A stretch of 64,000 nucleotides of DNA from Spirochaetaceae bacterium (GTDB lineage Bacteria > Spirochaetota > Spirochaetia > SZUA-6 > Bin103), in contig JAPPKD010000287.1 of the NCBI GenBank assembly GCA_028820215.1, positions 9,462-73,461 of the forward strand, read 5' to 3'. The notes beneath the pieces were generated by a model, which saw only the letters and a list, made by a program, of their open reading frames with translations, ran no database searches and had not been told where the DNA came from. Below, one piece after another: positions 35,462 through 44,689 of the stretch. Numbering within the stretch: the stretch's first letter is position 1; every line of letters starts with the position of its first letter. The translations under genes were made by a program, and so were the position numbers.

Positions 35462-36375
35462 CAGAAGTACCCCTCCCGCTTCTTGCGCTCCATCGACGCC
35501 TCTTCGTCGTGGTCGATGACCCGCCCCTCGCGCTCGGACCTGCGCGCCCCCTCGATCTCGGCGACGATCTCGCCAACGGTTTCCGCCTGGCTCTCCACGG
35601 CCGCCGACAACGGATAGCACCCCAGTGTCCGGAAGCGGACTCGCTTCAGGAGCGGCTTCTCACCGGGCTCGAGTTGCATCCGATCGTCGTCCACCACGAT
35701 CCACTGGCCGTTGCGCCGCACCACGGGGCGGTCGGCGGCAAAGTAGAGCGGCACGATGGGGATGTCCTCGCACTCGATGTAGCGCCAGACGTCGAGCTCG
35801 GTCCAGCTCGACAGCGCCGCCACCCGCCACGAATCGCCGGCGGCGAGCCGGGTCGGGTAGAGCCGCCAGATCTCCGGCTGCTGGCGCTTCGGGTCCCACT
35901 GGTGGCGGGCGTTGCGCAGCGAAAAGACGCGTTCCTTGGCGCGCGAAGCTTCCTCGTCGCGCCGGGCGCCGATGAATATCACGTCGTGCCGCCCCTCGTC
36001 GAGCGCCGCCAGGAACGGACGCGTCTTCATCGCCACCGTGTAGCTGTGCGGACTGCGGCTGAACGGGGTTATCCCCTCCCGCGCCCCCTCGTGATTGATG
36101 CGGACCCGCAACTCCAGGCCGAAGCGCGCGGCTATCTCGTCGCGGTGCTCGATCATCGCCCGGAACTTCCACGTGGTGTCGACGTGGAGAATGGGAAAGG
36201 GCGGCTTGCCGGGCCAGAACGCCTTGCGCGCCAGGTGCAGAAGGACCGACGAGTCCTTCCCCACCGAGTAGGTCATGACCGGCCGCCGCGCGCGCGCCAC
36301 GCCTTCGCGCAGGATCTCGATAGCCTCGGCCTCCAGCTCGGAAAGCCACGGCGTCATGCACGGTCGTGAGGCCAT
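35461..36375 (-). CDS. cysD: Sulfate adenylyltransferase subunit 2
   Basis: 304 residues, standard length. The PP-loop for ATP pyrophosphatase chemistry reads [14 protein letters not shown]. Other conserved parts: [33 protein letters not shown], and [10 protein letters not shown] near the C-terminus. It forms APS with CysN. It begins the cysD-cysNC unit and is divergent from the sulfotransferase operon over about 200 bases. An 11-bp hairpin lies 25-49 bases upstream of its ATG and could be an operator or leader structure. Confidence 0.95.
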   Translation of the reverse strand: MASRPCMTPWLSELEAEAIEILREGVARARRPVMTYSVGKDSSVLLHLARKAFWPGKPPFPILHVDTTWKFRAMIEHRDEIAARFGLELRVRINHEGAREGITPFSRSPHSYTVAMKTRPFLAALDEGRHDVIFIGARRDEEASRAKERVFSLRNARHQWDPKRQQPEIWRLYPTRLAAGDSWRVAALSSWTELDVWRYIECEDIPIVPLYFAADRPVVRRNGQWIVVDDDRMQLEPGEKPLLKRVRFRTLGCYPLSAAVESQAETVGEIVAEIEGARRSEREGRVIDHDEEASMERKKREGYF

Positions 36376-36399
36376 CGCGTCCCTCTCACCCTTCCAGGC

Positions 36400-36424
36400 A
36401 GTGCGTCAGTTCGACTGACGCACT
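36400..36424. promoter_or_regulatory. 11-bp perfect hairpin in the cysD leader
   Basis: AGTGCGTCAGT (36400-36410), loop TCG, then ACTGACGCACT (36414-36424). It lies in the divergent region between cysD and the sulfotransferase. There is no adjacent T-run, so it is more like an operator or 5'-UTR hairpin than a terminator. The remainder of 36376-36578 shows a mild AT-rich patch around 36470-36500 (TTTTATCTATTG) that may hold the promoters. Confidence 0.55.
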
Positions 36425-36578
36425 ACCCCCTTCCCGCATGCGTTGCACCCTGCGGTTTCATGCATGATAGTGGAAGAACCGCCATTTTATCTATTGTCCT
36501 GGATGAAACCACGACCTGCGGGCGAGATGGCGGCACGCGGGACGATACCCGCAGATTTCCGCGGCGGAGGCCGGGACG

Positions 36579-37667
36579 ATGGCGCAGCGCGAAGAATTCA
36601 ACCCCATGTCGATGGCTCCCCTGCGTGTGTGGCTGCGACTCGTCGCTCAGGCCGGGGGAGTACGGCGGCCGTATCGGCGGCGGTTGAAGCAAGCCCTCAT
36701 CACCAGCGCGATCACGGCGATCCCGCGCTGGCTCGAGTGGGCCATCTACGGCCTGCCGATCGCGCGCACGCGGATCACCAAGCCTCCGGTGATCATCCTC
36801 GGGTTCCCTCGCTCCGGGACCACCTTGCTGCACAACCTGCTGGCGCAGGACCCCGACCTGGGCTACTGCTCCAATTACCAGGCGGCCATTCCGTTCTGCC
36901 TTCTCGGCGGCGAGCGGCTCAAGCGGCGCCTGGCTTCGCGGGTGCCGGAGAGTCGAGGGATCGACAACGTGGCGGCCGACCTGGACCTGCCGCAGGAAGA
37001 GGTGTTCGCGCTCGCCATGCACTCCCACCGCTCCTCCGCACACGGGTTCACCTTTCCCGCCCTCATGCCCGAGCTGCACCGGAAGTACGTGCTGATGGAC
37101 GCGCCGGACGCCGAGGTGAAGGCATGGCGCAAGGGCTACCTGCACGTGATCAAGAAGGCCACCTACATCCACGGCGGCAAGCGGGTGGTGCAGAAGGCGA
37201 CGCCCAATCTCGGGCGCATCCCGGTGATCATGGACATGTTCCCGGGCGCCCTCTACATCCACATCATTCGCAACCCGTACGAGCTCTATCCTTCGTACAT
37301 CCACCTGATCTCCACCCTCACCAGGAACTACGGCATGCAGGACATCGCCCCGCAGGAGCTGGAAGACGGAGCGGTGCGCATGTACCAGCGAATCATGCGC
37401 AAGTATCTTGCCGAACGCCATCTGATCCCCGAGGATCGCTTCATCGAGATCCGGTTCGAGGACCTGAGGGCAGACCCGCTCGGGGTCCTGGAGCGCGTGT
37501 ACCGTCATTTCGGGTTTGACTGGGAGAGCGCCCGTTCACCGGTTCAGGCGTACGCAGGGACGCTGGGCTCGTACCGGCAGAATCGCTACGCCGGCGCCGA
37601 ACACGTCCGGCGTCAGGTCGAGGAGCACTGGGGGTTCGCGGTGGAGGAGTGGCAGTACCGGCCTTGA
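36579..37667 (+). CDS. PAPS-dependent sulfotransferase
   Basis: 362 residues of the Sulfotransfer_3 type. The 5'-phosphosulfate-binding loop is GFPRSGTTLLHNLLA at about 75-89, and the 3'-phosphate-binding segment is HIIRNPYELYPSYI. The C-terminal region YAGTLGSYRQNRYAG is typical for small-molecule or lipid sulfotransferases. The ATG at 36579 follows GGAGG. Placed back-to-back with cysD/cysNC, the PAPS source, and heads a run of five overlapping or abutting plus-strand genes ending in an exporter. It probably transfers sulfate onto an alcohol of a lipid or secondary metabolite made by the operon; the acceptor is unknown. Confidence 0.88.
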   Translation: MAQREEFNPMSMAPLRVWLRLVAQAGGVRRPYRRRLKQALITSAITAIPRWLEWAIYGLPIARTRITKPPVIILGFPRSGTTLLHNLLAQDPDLGYCSNYQAAIPFCLLGGERLKRRLASRVPESRGIDNVAADLDLPQEEVFALAMHSHRSSAHGFTFPALMPELHRKYVLMDAPDAEVKAWRKGYLHVIKKATYIHGGKRVVQKATPNLGRIPVIMDMFPGALYIHIIRNPYELYPSYIHLISTLTRNYGMQDIAPQELEDGAVRMYQRIMRKYLAERHLIPEDRFIEIRFEDLRADPLGVLERVYRHFGFDWESARSPVQAYAGTLGSYRQNRYAGAEHVRRQVEEHWGFAVEEWQYRP

Positions 37668-38380
37668 GGGCGCTCAGCTTCGCGGAAGATCTCAGCCTGT
37701 TGCTGCTCGACGAGTCGTCGGGCCTGCTCTACCCGCTTCCCGGACGGACGTTGGACTTCGGATTGGCGACCGCCTCGCTGCTCGAGCTCACGGAGGGCGA
37801 CCGCATCGACACCGACCTGGATTCCCTCTACCTGGTGAATGCTTCGCCGCTGGGAGACCCGACGGCGGATGCGGCGCTGGAACAGATCGCCGCCAGCGAA
37901 GAGACACGGTCGCCGGAGTACTGGGTCCGGCGTATCGGCGTGCAGCTCGGCGCACAGATCGGGGATGCGGCCCTGGGCCGGCTCGTGGAGCGCGGCATCC
38001 TGGAGCCGGCGCCCGGCAACCACTACTTCCTCACCGCTCCGGTGGCGCACGCGCGGCGATATCCGGCCGCGGACGGTGAGAGTACGGACGAGGTTCGCGT
38101 CCGGCTGATGAAGGTGCTGTTCAGCAACGAGATCCCGGAGCCGAGGGACGCCGACCTGATCGGTCTCGCCGAGGCATGCGGTGTGTTCACCCGCATCCTG
38201 AGCCGCGCGGAGCGGGAGCGGGTGGGCGACCGGATCGAGCTGGTGAAGTCGCTCAACCTGCTGTGCCGCACGGCCGCCCAGGTGATAGGCCAGGATCTGC
38301 GGGAGCGCCCGCCCGCCGCACGTACCGGCAGATTCCGGCTGCCCGCGGGTTGCCGCTCATCGGCGTGGGCCTCGCCATGA
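37649..38380 (+). CDS. GPP34/GOLPH3-like protein
   Basis: 243 residues. The pattern LSFAEDLSLLLLDESSGLL near the N-terminus and the alternating helical repeats (GRLVERGILE; later segments ending EACGVFTRIL and LVKSLNLLCRTAAQ) match the GPP34 family. In eukaryotes GPP34 (GOLPH3) binds phosphoinositide and sorts glycosyltransferases. Bacterial members are mostly actinobacterial and of unknown role, often near lipid or secondary-metabolite genes. The start is uncertain: GTG 37649 overlaps the sulfotransferase by 19 bases; TTG 37664 is an alternative. The last 25 residues look non-conserved. It may tether the pathway enzymes to membrane. Confidence 0.72.
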   Translation: MAVPALRALSFAEDLSLLLLDESSGLLYPLPGRTLDFGLATASLLELTEGDRIDTDLDSLYLVNASPLGDPTADAALEQIAASEETRSPEYWVRRIGVQLGAQIGDAALGRLVERGILEPAPGNHYFLTAPVAHARRYPAADGESTDEVRVRLMKVLFSNEIPEPRDADLIGLAEACGVFTRILSRAERERVGDRIELVKSLNLLCRTAAQVIGQDLRERPPAARTGRFRLPAGCRSSAWASP

Positions 38381-39663
38381 ACGGCGACCTGCAGGAGTTC
38401 GTATCGGGATTGTACCGCGACTACGGACCGATCTGCAGAATTTCCGTGCCGGGCCGCACGATGATCGTCATGGGAGGCAGGGAGGCGAACGCGTTCGTGC
38501 AGAAACACGCGCGCACCCACCTGCGCAGCAACCGGTCGTTCACGGATTTCTGCCACGCGATGGAGACCGACCGGGCCATGATCTCCATGGACGGCCACGA
38601 CCACATGCAGCTTCGGCGCACCGCGCAGGCGGGCTACTCCCGGTCGGTCATCGAAGGCAGCATGGGCACCGCCGTCGAGATCGTGCGGCGCGCAGTCGCG
38701 TCGTGGCCCGTGGGCCGTCCTTTGCCGGCTTTCCGCTCGATGCAACAGATCGTGGCCGAGCACCTGGGCGTTCTGGCGACCGGCCACTCGCCGACCGGAT
38801 ACGTCGAAGACCTGAAGTACTGGTTCGATTCGCTGATTTTCGCCGTGCGGCGCGACCGCCCGAAGTTCCTGCGCGAGCGCCGGCTGCGAAAGGTACGGCC
38901 CAGGATCAAGGAGCTCTACGGTCAGGTGATGGAGCTGCACGCCCCGGAGCTCCGCGAGGGATGCCCCGGCGACCTGATCGACGCGTTCCTGGAGCTCCAC
39001 CATCGCGAACCGCAGTTCCTGCCGGAGACCGACCTCATGTCCGCGGTGATCGGCCCCTACATCGCGGCGCTGGACACCGTGGCCGGCACGCTCGGCTTCG
39101 CCCTGCTCCGCCTGCTCCAGGACCCGGAATACGAGCAGTCGCTCCGGGACGAGGCGGATGCGGCGTTCGCCGGCGGCACGCCCGATGGAAGGCAGATTCG
39201 AGGGCTGGAGAAGACCCACGCGTTCGTGAAGGAGGTGATGCGCTGCCACACGATCACGCCCGTGCTCATGCGAACGGCGTGCAACTCGTTCGAGTTCGAG
39301 GGGTGCTTCGTGCCCGCCGGCGCCACGCTGCTCCTCGCAACCGGAGTCGTGCATGGCGATCCCGGCTACTACCCGAGTCCCGAGCGCTTCGATCCCGACC
39401 GGCACCTGCCTCCGCGGCTCGAATCGAACCGGCAGGGTGCGTTCGTGCCCTTCGGCATCGGACCGCATACGTGCATCGGCGGCCCGTTCGCGGAGGTCCA
39501 GTTGGCGGCGACCCTGGCCACGATGCTGCATTACGCCGAGTTCGACCGGGCTCCCTCGGGCGACCGCCGCATCAAGGTGACCGCCTACCCGACCATCCGG
39601 CCCCACAAGAGATGCCGCTTTCAGGTGGTGCGACTCAGACACGACGGGGGCGCCGCGCCGTGA
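38263..39663 (+). CDS. Cytochrome P450 monooxygenase
   Basis: Heme-thiolate oxygenase. Visible: the N-terminal proline-rich PAARGLPLIGVG, a helix-I region YIAALDTVAGT that has Asp in place of the usual Gly-Thr-acid motif, ExxR in KEVMR, and the heme loop FVPFGIGPHTCIGG about 60 residues from the end. The start is uncertain. ATG 38377 would remove the conserved proline-rich segment, so I prefer GTG 38263, which overlaps the GPP34 gene by 118 bases and gives 466 residues. Its stop overlaps the next gene by four bases (GTGA). It probably hydroxylates the operon product, perhaps creating the alcohol that is sulfated. No ferredoxin gene is nearby. Confidence 0.85.
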   Translation: MPHGRPGDRPGSAGAPARRTYRQIPAARGLPLIGVGLAMNGDLQEFVSGLYRDYGPICRISVPGRTMIVMGGREANAFVQKHARTHLRSNRSFTDFCHAMETDRAMISMDGHDHMQLRRTAQAGYSRSVIEGSMGTAVEIVRRAVASWPVGRPLPAFRSMQQIVAEHLGVLATGHSPTGYVEDLKYWFDSLIFAVRRDRPKFLRERRLRKVRPRIKELYGQVMELHAPELREGCPGDLIDAFLELHHREPQFLPETDLMSAVIGPYIAALDTVAGTLGFALLRLLQDPEYEQSLRDEADAAFAGGTPDGRQIRGLEKTHAFVKEVMRCHTITPVLMRTACNSFEFEGCFVPAGATLLLATGVVHGDPGYYPSPERFDPDRHLPPRLESNRQGAFVPFGIGPHTCIGGPFAEVQLAATLATMLHYAEFDRAPSGDRRIKVTAYPTIRPHKRCRFQVVRLRHDGGAAP

Positions 39664-40853
39664 AGGGCAGGATCGTCGACGATCCGGCGTCGATCACGCC
39701 CAAGTGGATGCAGGAAACATTGTCGCAGGTCGGCGCCGGTGCGGTGGCGGTCCGGCGAGTGCACGTCCAGGACCTTGGAGCCGGCGTGGGGCAACTCAGC
39801 AGGATCCTGCGCGTACACATCGAAGGCAGTCCTTCGTGTCCGCCGAGCGTCGTCGTCAAGCTGCCGAGCGCCGACCAGCGAATCTTTCACATGTGCCGGC
39901 GCACGGCACTGTACCGGCGCGAGGACCGCTTCTATCAGCGCGTGGCCTCCACCGTGCCGGTATCGGTACCGTCGATCCTCTACCGGGAGTTCGACGACCG
40001 CACGCACCGGTTCGTGCTGGTCATGGAGGATCTGGCGAACCGGTGCGGCGGACCGGCAGCGGGTCGCGACCAACTCTCCGGTGCGAGTGAAGCCGAGGCG
40101 ATCACCGCGGTGCGGGCGGCGGCGCGCATCCACGCGGCGCACTGGCGCACTCCGCACGGGGGTCCCCGGGCGCCGAGCGCACCCGAGTTGGCAGGCTACC
40201 AGGACATCTTCCGCCCCGCCGTGCGGCTCGCCCTGCAGTACGTCTATGTCAGGAACGTGCCGAGGGTGAGACGGGAGTATCCCGGCGCGCTGTCCGAGGA
40301 GGAACTGGAGCTGGTCGAAGCGTTCGGTCCGTCGGTGGCGGCGCTGCTCGGCAGCCTGAGCCAAGGGCCGCGCACCTTCATACATGGCGACTACCGGCTC
40401 GACAACATGTTTTTCCTGCCGGAGGCCGCCGGCCGCTTCGCGGTGGTGGATTGGCAGGCCAGCGCCCTCGGCAGCGGACTGTACGACGTGGCGTATTTCA
40501 TTTGCACCAGCCTGACCGAGACGGTCCGGCGGCGCGTCGAGAGCGGGCTGGTGGAGGCGTACCATGCGGCGCTCGTAGAGGCCGGTGTACGCGACTTCGC
40601 TCTCGGCGCGTGCCGGCAGCTCTATCGGGCGTGCGTCCTCGCCTGTCTGGTCAGGATGGTGATCGTGGCGGGTTCCTCGGGGATCGAGAATGATCGCGCC
40701 CGCGAGCTGGCGGTGCGGTGCCTGCGGCGAACGGTGGCGGCGATCCATGGCCAGGACGCCTGGACCGGCGTCGTCGGCTGCCAGGGCAGCGGGATTGGCC
40801 GGGTGATCACCTGGCTGGCCGGAAGGGCCGCGAGGGGTGGGTCCTCCCGATGA
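39660..40853 (+). CDS. Phosphotransferase-fold kinase (APH/EcKinase-like)
   Basis: 397 residues from GTG 39660. The aminoglycoside-phosphotransferase/choline-kinase fold is shown by a lysine strand (SVVVKLP), the hinge (FVLVMEDLANR), the catalytic loop HGDYRLDNMFF and the metal motif VVDWQASALG. The EcKinase/DUF1679 branch, which phosphorylates steroids and small alcohols, looks closest because of the MEDL hinge and the spacing. It overlaps the P450 stop and its own TGA overlaps the exporter ATG. Inside this operon a small-molecule or lipid alcohol is the likely substrate. Antibiotic phosphorylation is the alternative. Confidence 0.8.
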   Translation: MKGRIVDDPASITPKWMQETLSQVGAGAVAVRRVHVQDLGAGVGQLSRILRVHIEGSPSCPPSVVVKLPSADQRIFHMCRRTALYRREDRFYQRVASTVPVSVPSILYREFDDRTHRFVLVMEDLANRCGGPAAGRDQLSGASEAEAITAVRAAARIHAAHWRTPHGGPRAPSAPELAGYQDIFRPAVRLALQYVYVRNVPRVRREYPGALSEEELELVEAFGPSVAALLGSLSQGPRTFIHGDYRLDNMFFLPEAAGRFAVVDWQASALGSGLYDVAYFICTSLTETVRRRVESGLVEAYHAALVEAGVRDFALGACRQLYRACVLACLVRMVIVAGSSGIENDRARELAVRCLRRTVAAIHGQDAWTGVVGCQGSGIGRVITWLAGRAARGGSSR

Positions 40854-42463
40854 CCGGCCCGGGCCCGAGCCTGAAGCTCGCGTGGCGGAGCGCGATGGCG
40901 GCGCTGTTCCTGGTCGCACTCGGCAACACCGTGGTCGTCACCGTGCTTCCGGCGATCATCGCGGACCTGGGCGGTTTCGACCGGTATGCATGGGCGTCCA
41001 CCTCCTACTTGATCGCCGCCACCACCGCCATGCCGATCGCGGGCAGGCTGGCCGATCTCTACGGGCGCAGGGCGTTCTTTCTGATCGGTGTCGTCATCTT
41101 CATGGGGGCGTCCGTACCGGTGGCGCTGAGCGGCACGCTGGAGCAGCTCGTCCTGTTCCGCGCACTGCAGGGGCTCGGTGGCGGTGTCATCATGGTCAAC
41201 AGCACCGCCGCCATTGCGGACCTGGCTCCCGCCAAGGACCGCGGGAAGTACCACGGTTTCATGGGGATGGTCTTCAGCCTGGCGACCGTGGTGGGGCCGG
41301 TGGTGGGCGGGATCGTCGTCGATCGTTTCCACTGGTGGGGGTGGGCGTTCCTGATCAACGTGCCGCTGGGCATACCGGTGTTGATCCTGATCGCGCGCTT
41401 CTTCCCGCGTCCCCCCGCTTTGGCAGCGTCCCGGCCGGACGCCGCTCCGGGCGACCTCGCGCCCGCAAGCGCGCGCGGGATCGACCATGCAGGCATCGCC
41501 ACCCTCGTGCCGGCGACCGTCGCCACCCTGGTCGCGCTGTCGGTGGCGGGGGTGCAGTTCCCATGGCGTTCGTGGCAGGTCGTCTCCCTGCTCGCCTGCG
41601 GGCTGGGGATGGCGGCCGTGTTCCTCGTGGTCGAGTTGCGTTCGCCGTGCCCGATCGTGCCGCTGGCGATCTACCGCTACCGCGGTGTGCCGGCCGCGGT
41701 GGCGGCCACCTTCCTGGGAAGCTTCGGCCTGTACGGCATCATTCTGTTTCTCCCGCTCTTCTTCCAGGCGGTGCAGAGTGCCTCCGCCGGACGCAGCGGC
41801 GCGTTTCTGGTGCCGATCATCGTCGGCGTCACGATAGGCGCCGTGGCGGCGGGACAGTTGGTCTCCAGAACCGCCGGGCACCATCGGCTCCTTGCCGTGG
41901 CGTGCGCCGTATTCCTTACAGGAGGCATCTTCATGCTCTCGACGCTGTCCGCCGAGACCAACCCCGTGCTGGCCGTTACCTACGTCCTGCTCATGGGGGC
42001 CGGCGTCGGCGGACTGTTCGCGCTGGCCGGGGTGGTCGTGCAGAACGCCGTCCCGCATGAGGATGCGGGTGCGGCCACCGCGGCCGTGCAGTTCCAGAGG
42101 TCGGTAGGCGGTACGGTGGGCGTCGCGCTGTTGGGCGCGATGATGGCGCGGCGCACTTCCGACCGGCTCGCCGAGGTGGTGCCCGCACGGGTGCGCGAGC
42201 TACTTCCGGAGGGATGGCTGGACTTGGCGAACGCCACCCGGCTGCTCGTGGACCCATCCGCTTCCGCCACCCTCTCCGAGCGGCTTTCGGCCTCGGGCTC
42301 CAGCGGCGCCGAGCTCGCGCAGGAGGTCGCCGGCTACGCCGGCACGGCGCTGGGCGGAGCGCTCAGCGACACGTTCCTCCTGGGCGCAGCGGTCGCAAGC
42401 GTCTCGGTGGTGGTCGCGTTCTTCATGCACACGTCGGGGGAGGATGCCGTCGCCGCGAAGTGA
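40850..42463 (+). CDS. 14-TM MFS drug/product exporter (EmrB/QacA family)
   Basis: 537 residues, around 14 hydrophobic helices, the DHA2 size. MFS motif A appears as GRLADLYGRRAFF, the antiporter motif C as LATVVGPVVGGIVVD, and the EmrB-type opening as ALGNTVVVTVLPAIIADLGG. It is a proton-driven exporter of hydrophobic compounds in the inner membrane. The ATG overlaps the kinase stop (ATGA). As the last gene of the sulfotransferase-P450 operon it is the natural candidate to export the finished product, and possibly to give self-resistance. Confidence 0.9.
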   Translation: MTGPGPSLKLAWRSAMAALFLVALGNTVVVTVLPAIIADLGGFDRYAWASTSYLIAATTAMPIAGRLADLYGRRAFFLIGVVIFMGASVPVALSGTLEQLVLFRALQGLGGGVIMVNSTAAIADLAPAKDRGKYHGFMGMVFSLATVVGPVVGGIVVDRFHWWGWAFLINVPLGIPVLILIARFFPRPPALAASRPDAAPGDLAPASARGIDHAGIATLVPATVATLVALSVAGVQFPWRSWQVVSLLACGLGMAAVFLVVELRSPCPIVPLAIYRYRGVPAAVAATFLGSFGLYGIILFLPLFFQAVQSASAGRSGAFLVPIIVGVTIGAVAAGQLVSRTAGHHRLLAVACAVFLTGGIFMLSTLSAETNPVLAVTYVLLMGAGVGGLFALAGVVVQNAVPHEDAGAATAAVQFQRSVGGTVGVALLGAMMARRTSDRLAEVVPARVRELLPEGWLDLANATRLLVDPSASATLSERLSASGSSGAELAQEVAGYAGTALGGALSDTFLLGAAVASVSVVVAFFMHTSGEDAVAAK

Positions 42464-42481
42464 GATTCCTGGTCGTACGAC

Positions 42482-44560
42482 CTATCCGTCCTCCGGCGCC
42501 TCGGCCGGCAGGGTGAGGATGAGGTTGTCGTGCCGATCCACGGTCAGTTGCACCCCGTCCGGAACGAAGGTGGTGGAATCGAGCTCCTCGATCACGGCCG
42601 GACCGCTCAGCTCGATGCCCGCCCGCAACCGGTCGCGGCGGTAGCCGGCTCCTGCGGGACCGCGGGTTGCGCCTGACGCGCTGGCGGCGCCTGACGCGCT
42701 GGCGGCGGCTGCGGCGGGCGGCGCCAGGGGGGGCGGTGGTTCCGCCGCGGTCTCGGCGAGCGACACCTTGAGATGCACCAGCTCCACGGGGTGCTCGGGG
42801 AACTGGTAGCCGAAGAACTCCTCGTGGCGGCGGTGGAAACGCTCGACCGCCGCGGGCAGCCCGTCCGCGAACCGGTACTCCACGTCCTGCTCGTAGTTCT
42901 GCTGCGCGTAGCGCATGCTCAGGCCGAGGCGCTCGCGCGGTGCGCCGCGCAGCCCCTCAGCGTCGATCTCGCTTCGCGCGGCGTCCAGCATGACGCGAAA
43001 ACGCGCGGCCAGCTCCGCATCGTCCACCGCCGAGTGGCGCACACCCAGGGTTTGCACCCGCTCCACCCGCAGCCGCGCCAGCGCGGCTCCGAACGCCGAG
43101 CACAAACCGGGATGCGGCGGCACCACGACCCGGCGCATCCCCAGCTTGGCGGCAATGGCCGCGGCGTGCAGCGGCCCGGCGCCGCCGAAGGCGACGAGCA
43201 CGAAGTCGCGTGGATCGATCCCGCGTTCGATGGTCAACAGGCGGATCGCGTTGGTCATGTTCTCGTCGGCAAGGTCGACGATGGCGCGCGCCGCCGCTTC
43301 CCGCTGCAGTCCCAGCGACCGCGCCAGCGGGTCGATCACCGCAGCCGCGCGCTCGGGGTGCAGCCGCAGCTCTCCGCCAAGGAAGAACTCGGGGTTGAGC
43401 CGGCCGAGCACGAGGTTGGCGTCGGTCACGGTGGCGGCGTCGCCACCGGCGCCGTAGCAGCCGGGACCTGGCCGGGCGCCTGCGCTTTCCGGTCCTACGC
43501 TGAGCATGCCGCCCTTGTCGATGCGGGCGATGGACCCGCCGCCGGCGCCGAGCGTGCGCACCTCAATCACGGGAATCGCCACCGGCAGGCCCCACTCGAT
43601 CTCGTACTCGGTGGTGAACTGCGGCTCGCCGTCCAGCAGCAGGCCCACGTCGCAGCTCGTGCCCCCCATGTCGAGGGTGATCGCCTGCCCGAAGCCCGCC
43701 TCGCGCGCGAATTGGGCGCCGCCGATCACGCCTCCGGCGAGCCCTGAGAGCAGCAGGTCGACCGGCCGTTCGGGCGCCTGGGTGAGCCCGGTGGTGCCGC
43801 CGTCGGACTTGAGCAGCGAACAGGGGCCGCTCACGTGGCGTTCGCGCAGCGCCGCGCCGACGCTTCGGCAGTAGCCGCTCAGCAACGGCTTCAGGTAGGC
43901 GTCGGCGAGGGTGGTGCTGGAGCGCTCGTACTCGCGCCACAGCGGCGCGACCCGGTGCGAGAGGGAGACCGGGATGGAGGGAAAGCGCCGCTCCAGGAAC
44001 GCGCCGAGCGCAAGCTCATGGGCCGGGTTGAGATAGGAGAACAGCAGGCAGACCGCGATCGCGTCGGCGCCGCGCTCGGCGATCTGCGCCGCGAGCTGCT
44101 TCATGGCCGTGGCCTCCAGCGGCACCACCACCTCGCCCTGGGCGTCGATCCGCTCGGCCACGGGCAGGCAGCTTCGGCGCCGGACCAGCGGCCGCGGCTT
44201 CCGCCAGTGCAGGTCGTACTCGCTCTTGCGGTTGATGCGCTGAATGAACGGGATGTCCTCGAACCCCGCTGTGGTCACGTACAGCACCTCGGCCCCGCGG
44301 CGCTGCAGCACCGTGTTGGTGGCCACCGTGGTGCCGTGCACGATGCGCTCGATGGCGGCACCCGGAACCGAGGCCTTGTCCAGCACCTGGAGCAGTGCGC
44401 CCAGCGGAGCGTCGGGTGTGGACGGGGCCTTGGCGATGCGCACGGATCCGTCCGCGCCGAGCGCCACCAGATCCGTGAATGTGCCGCCGGTGTCGATGCC
44501 CAGCGCCAGCGAGCCCGCGGGCGATTGCTTCACCCCGTTCGCACCTGATTCGTCGCTCAC
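42482..44560 (-). CDS. hyuA: Hydantoinase/oxoprolinase subunit A
   Basis: 692 residues, family length. ASKHA-type ATPase motifs: LGIDTGGTFTDLVAL, VHGTTVATNTVLQRRGA, TLDMGGTSCDVGLL, VRTLGAGGGSIARID and FGGAGPLHAAAIA. It hydrolyses ATP to open hydantoin or 5-oxoproline rings together with HyuB. The matching hyuB lies 9 kb away and carries an internal stop, so this subunit may work with another partner. A linker near 620 contains an 18-bp tandem duplication (ASASGA twice). It converges on the exporter gene with 18 bases between. Confidence 0.9.
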   Translation of the reverse strand: MSDESGANGVKQSPAGSLALGIDTGGTFTDLVALGADGSVRIAKAPSTPDAPLGALLQVLDKASVPGAAIERIVHGTTVATNTVLQRRGAEVLYVTTAGFEDIPFIQRINRKSEYDLHWRKPRPLVRRRSCLPVAERIDAQGEVVVPLEATAMKQLAAQIAERGADAIAVCLLFSYLNPAHELALGAFLERRFPSIPVSLSHRVAPLWREYERSSTTLADAYLKPLLSGYCRSVGAALRERHVSGPCSLLKSDGGTTGLTQAPERPVDLLLSGLAGGVIGGAQFAREAGFGQAITLDMGGTSCDVGLLLDGEPQFTTEYEIEWGLPVAIPVIEVRTLGAGGGSIARIDKGGMLSVGPESAGARPGPGCYGAGGDAATVTDANLVLGRLNPEFFLGGELRLHPERAAAVIDPLARSLGLQREAAARAIVDLADENMTNAIRLLTIERGIDPRDFVLVAFGGAGPLHAAAIAAKLGMRRVVVPPHPGLCSAFGAALARLRVERVQTLGVRHSAVDDAELAARFRVMLDAARSEIDAEGLRGAPRERLGLSMRYAQQNYEQDVEYRFADGLPAAVERFHRRHEEFFGYQFPEHPVELVHLKVSLAETAAEPPPPLAPPAAAAASASGAASASGATRGPAGAGYRRDRLRAGIELSGPAVIEELDSTTFVPDGVQLTVDRHDNLILTLPAEAPEDG
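42671..42706. repeat. 18-bp tandem duplication in hyuA
   Basis: GCCTGACGCGCTGGCGGC occurs twice head to tail (42671-42688 and 42689-42706), adding six residues to an Ala/Ser/Gly linker of HyuA without shifting the frame. Confidence 0.85.
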
Positions 44561-44620
44561 GTCACTCGCAGTTCATACGCGTCGAAGCGGGAGCTTGCAA
44601 CACGCGGCGACGCGAGTCTG

Positions 44621-44689
44621 AGGTATGGTATGAGCGAGGTGGGCATTGGCACTCGAATTCCAAGCCTGTTCGCATGTATTGATAAATGA
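44621..44689 (+). pseudogene. Third, truncated copy of the coiled-coil gene start
   Basis: AGGTATGGTATGAGCGAGGT is followed by GGGCATTGGC, matching the start of the coiled-coil genes at 24167 and 31183 (MSEVG) and then diverging. The frame from ATG 44630 encodes only 19 residues before TGA. It looks like the 5' stub left by an insertion or deletion; the sequence beyond it is AT-rich and unrelated. Confidence 0.6.

Noticed and set aside
39660..40853. Aminoglycoside phosphotransferase as a resistance gene paired with the Arm-like methylase
   Set aside because: The two are 24 kb apart, and the kinase is embedded between a P450 and an exporter with EcKinase-like features, so a metabolite kinase is likelier.
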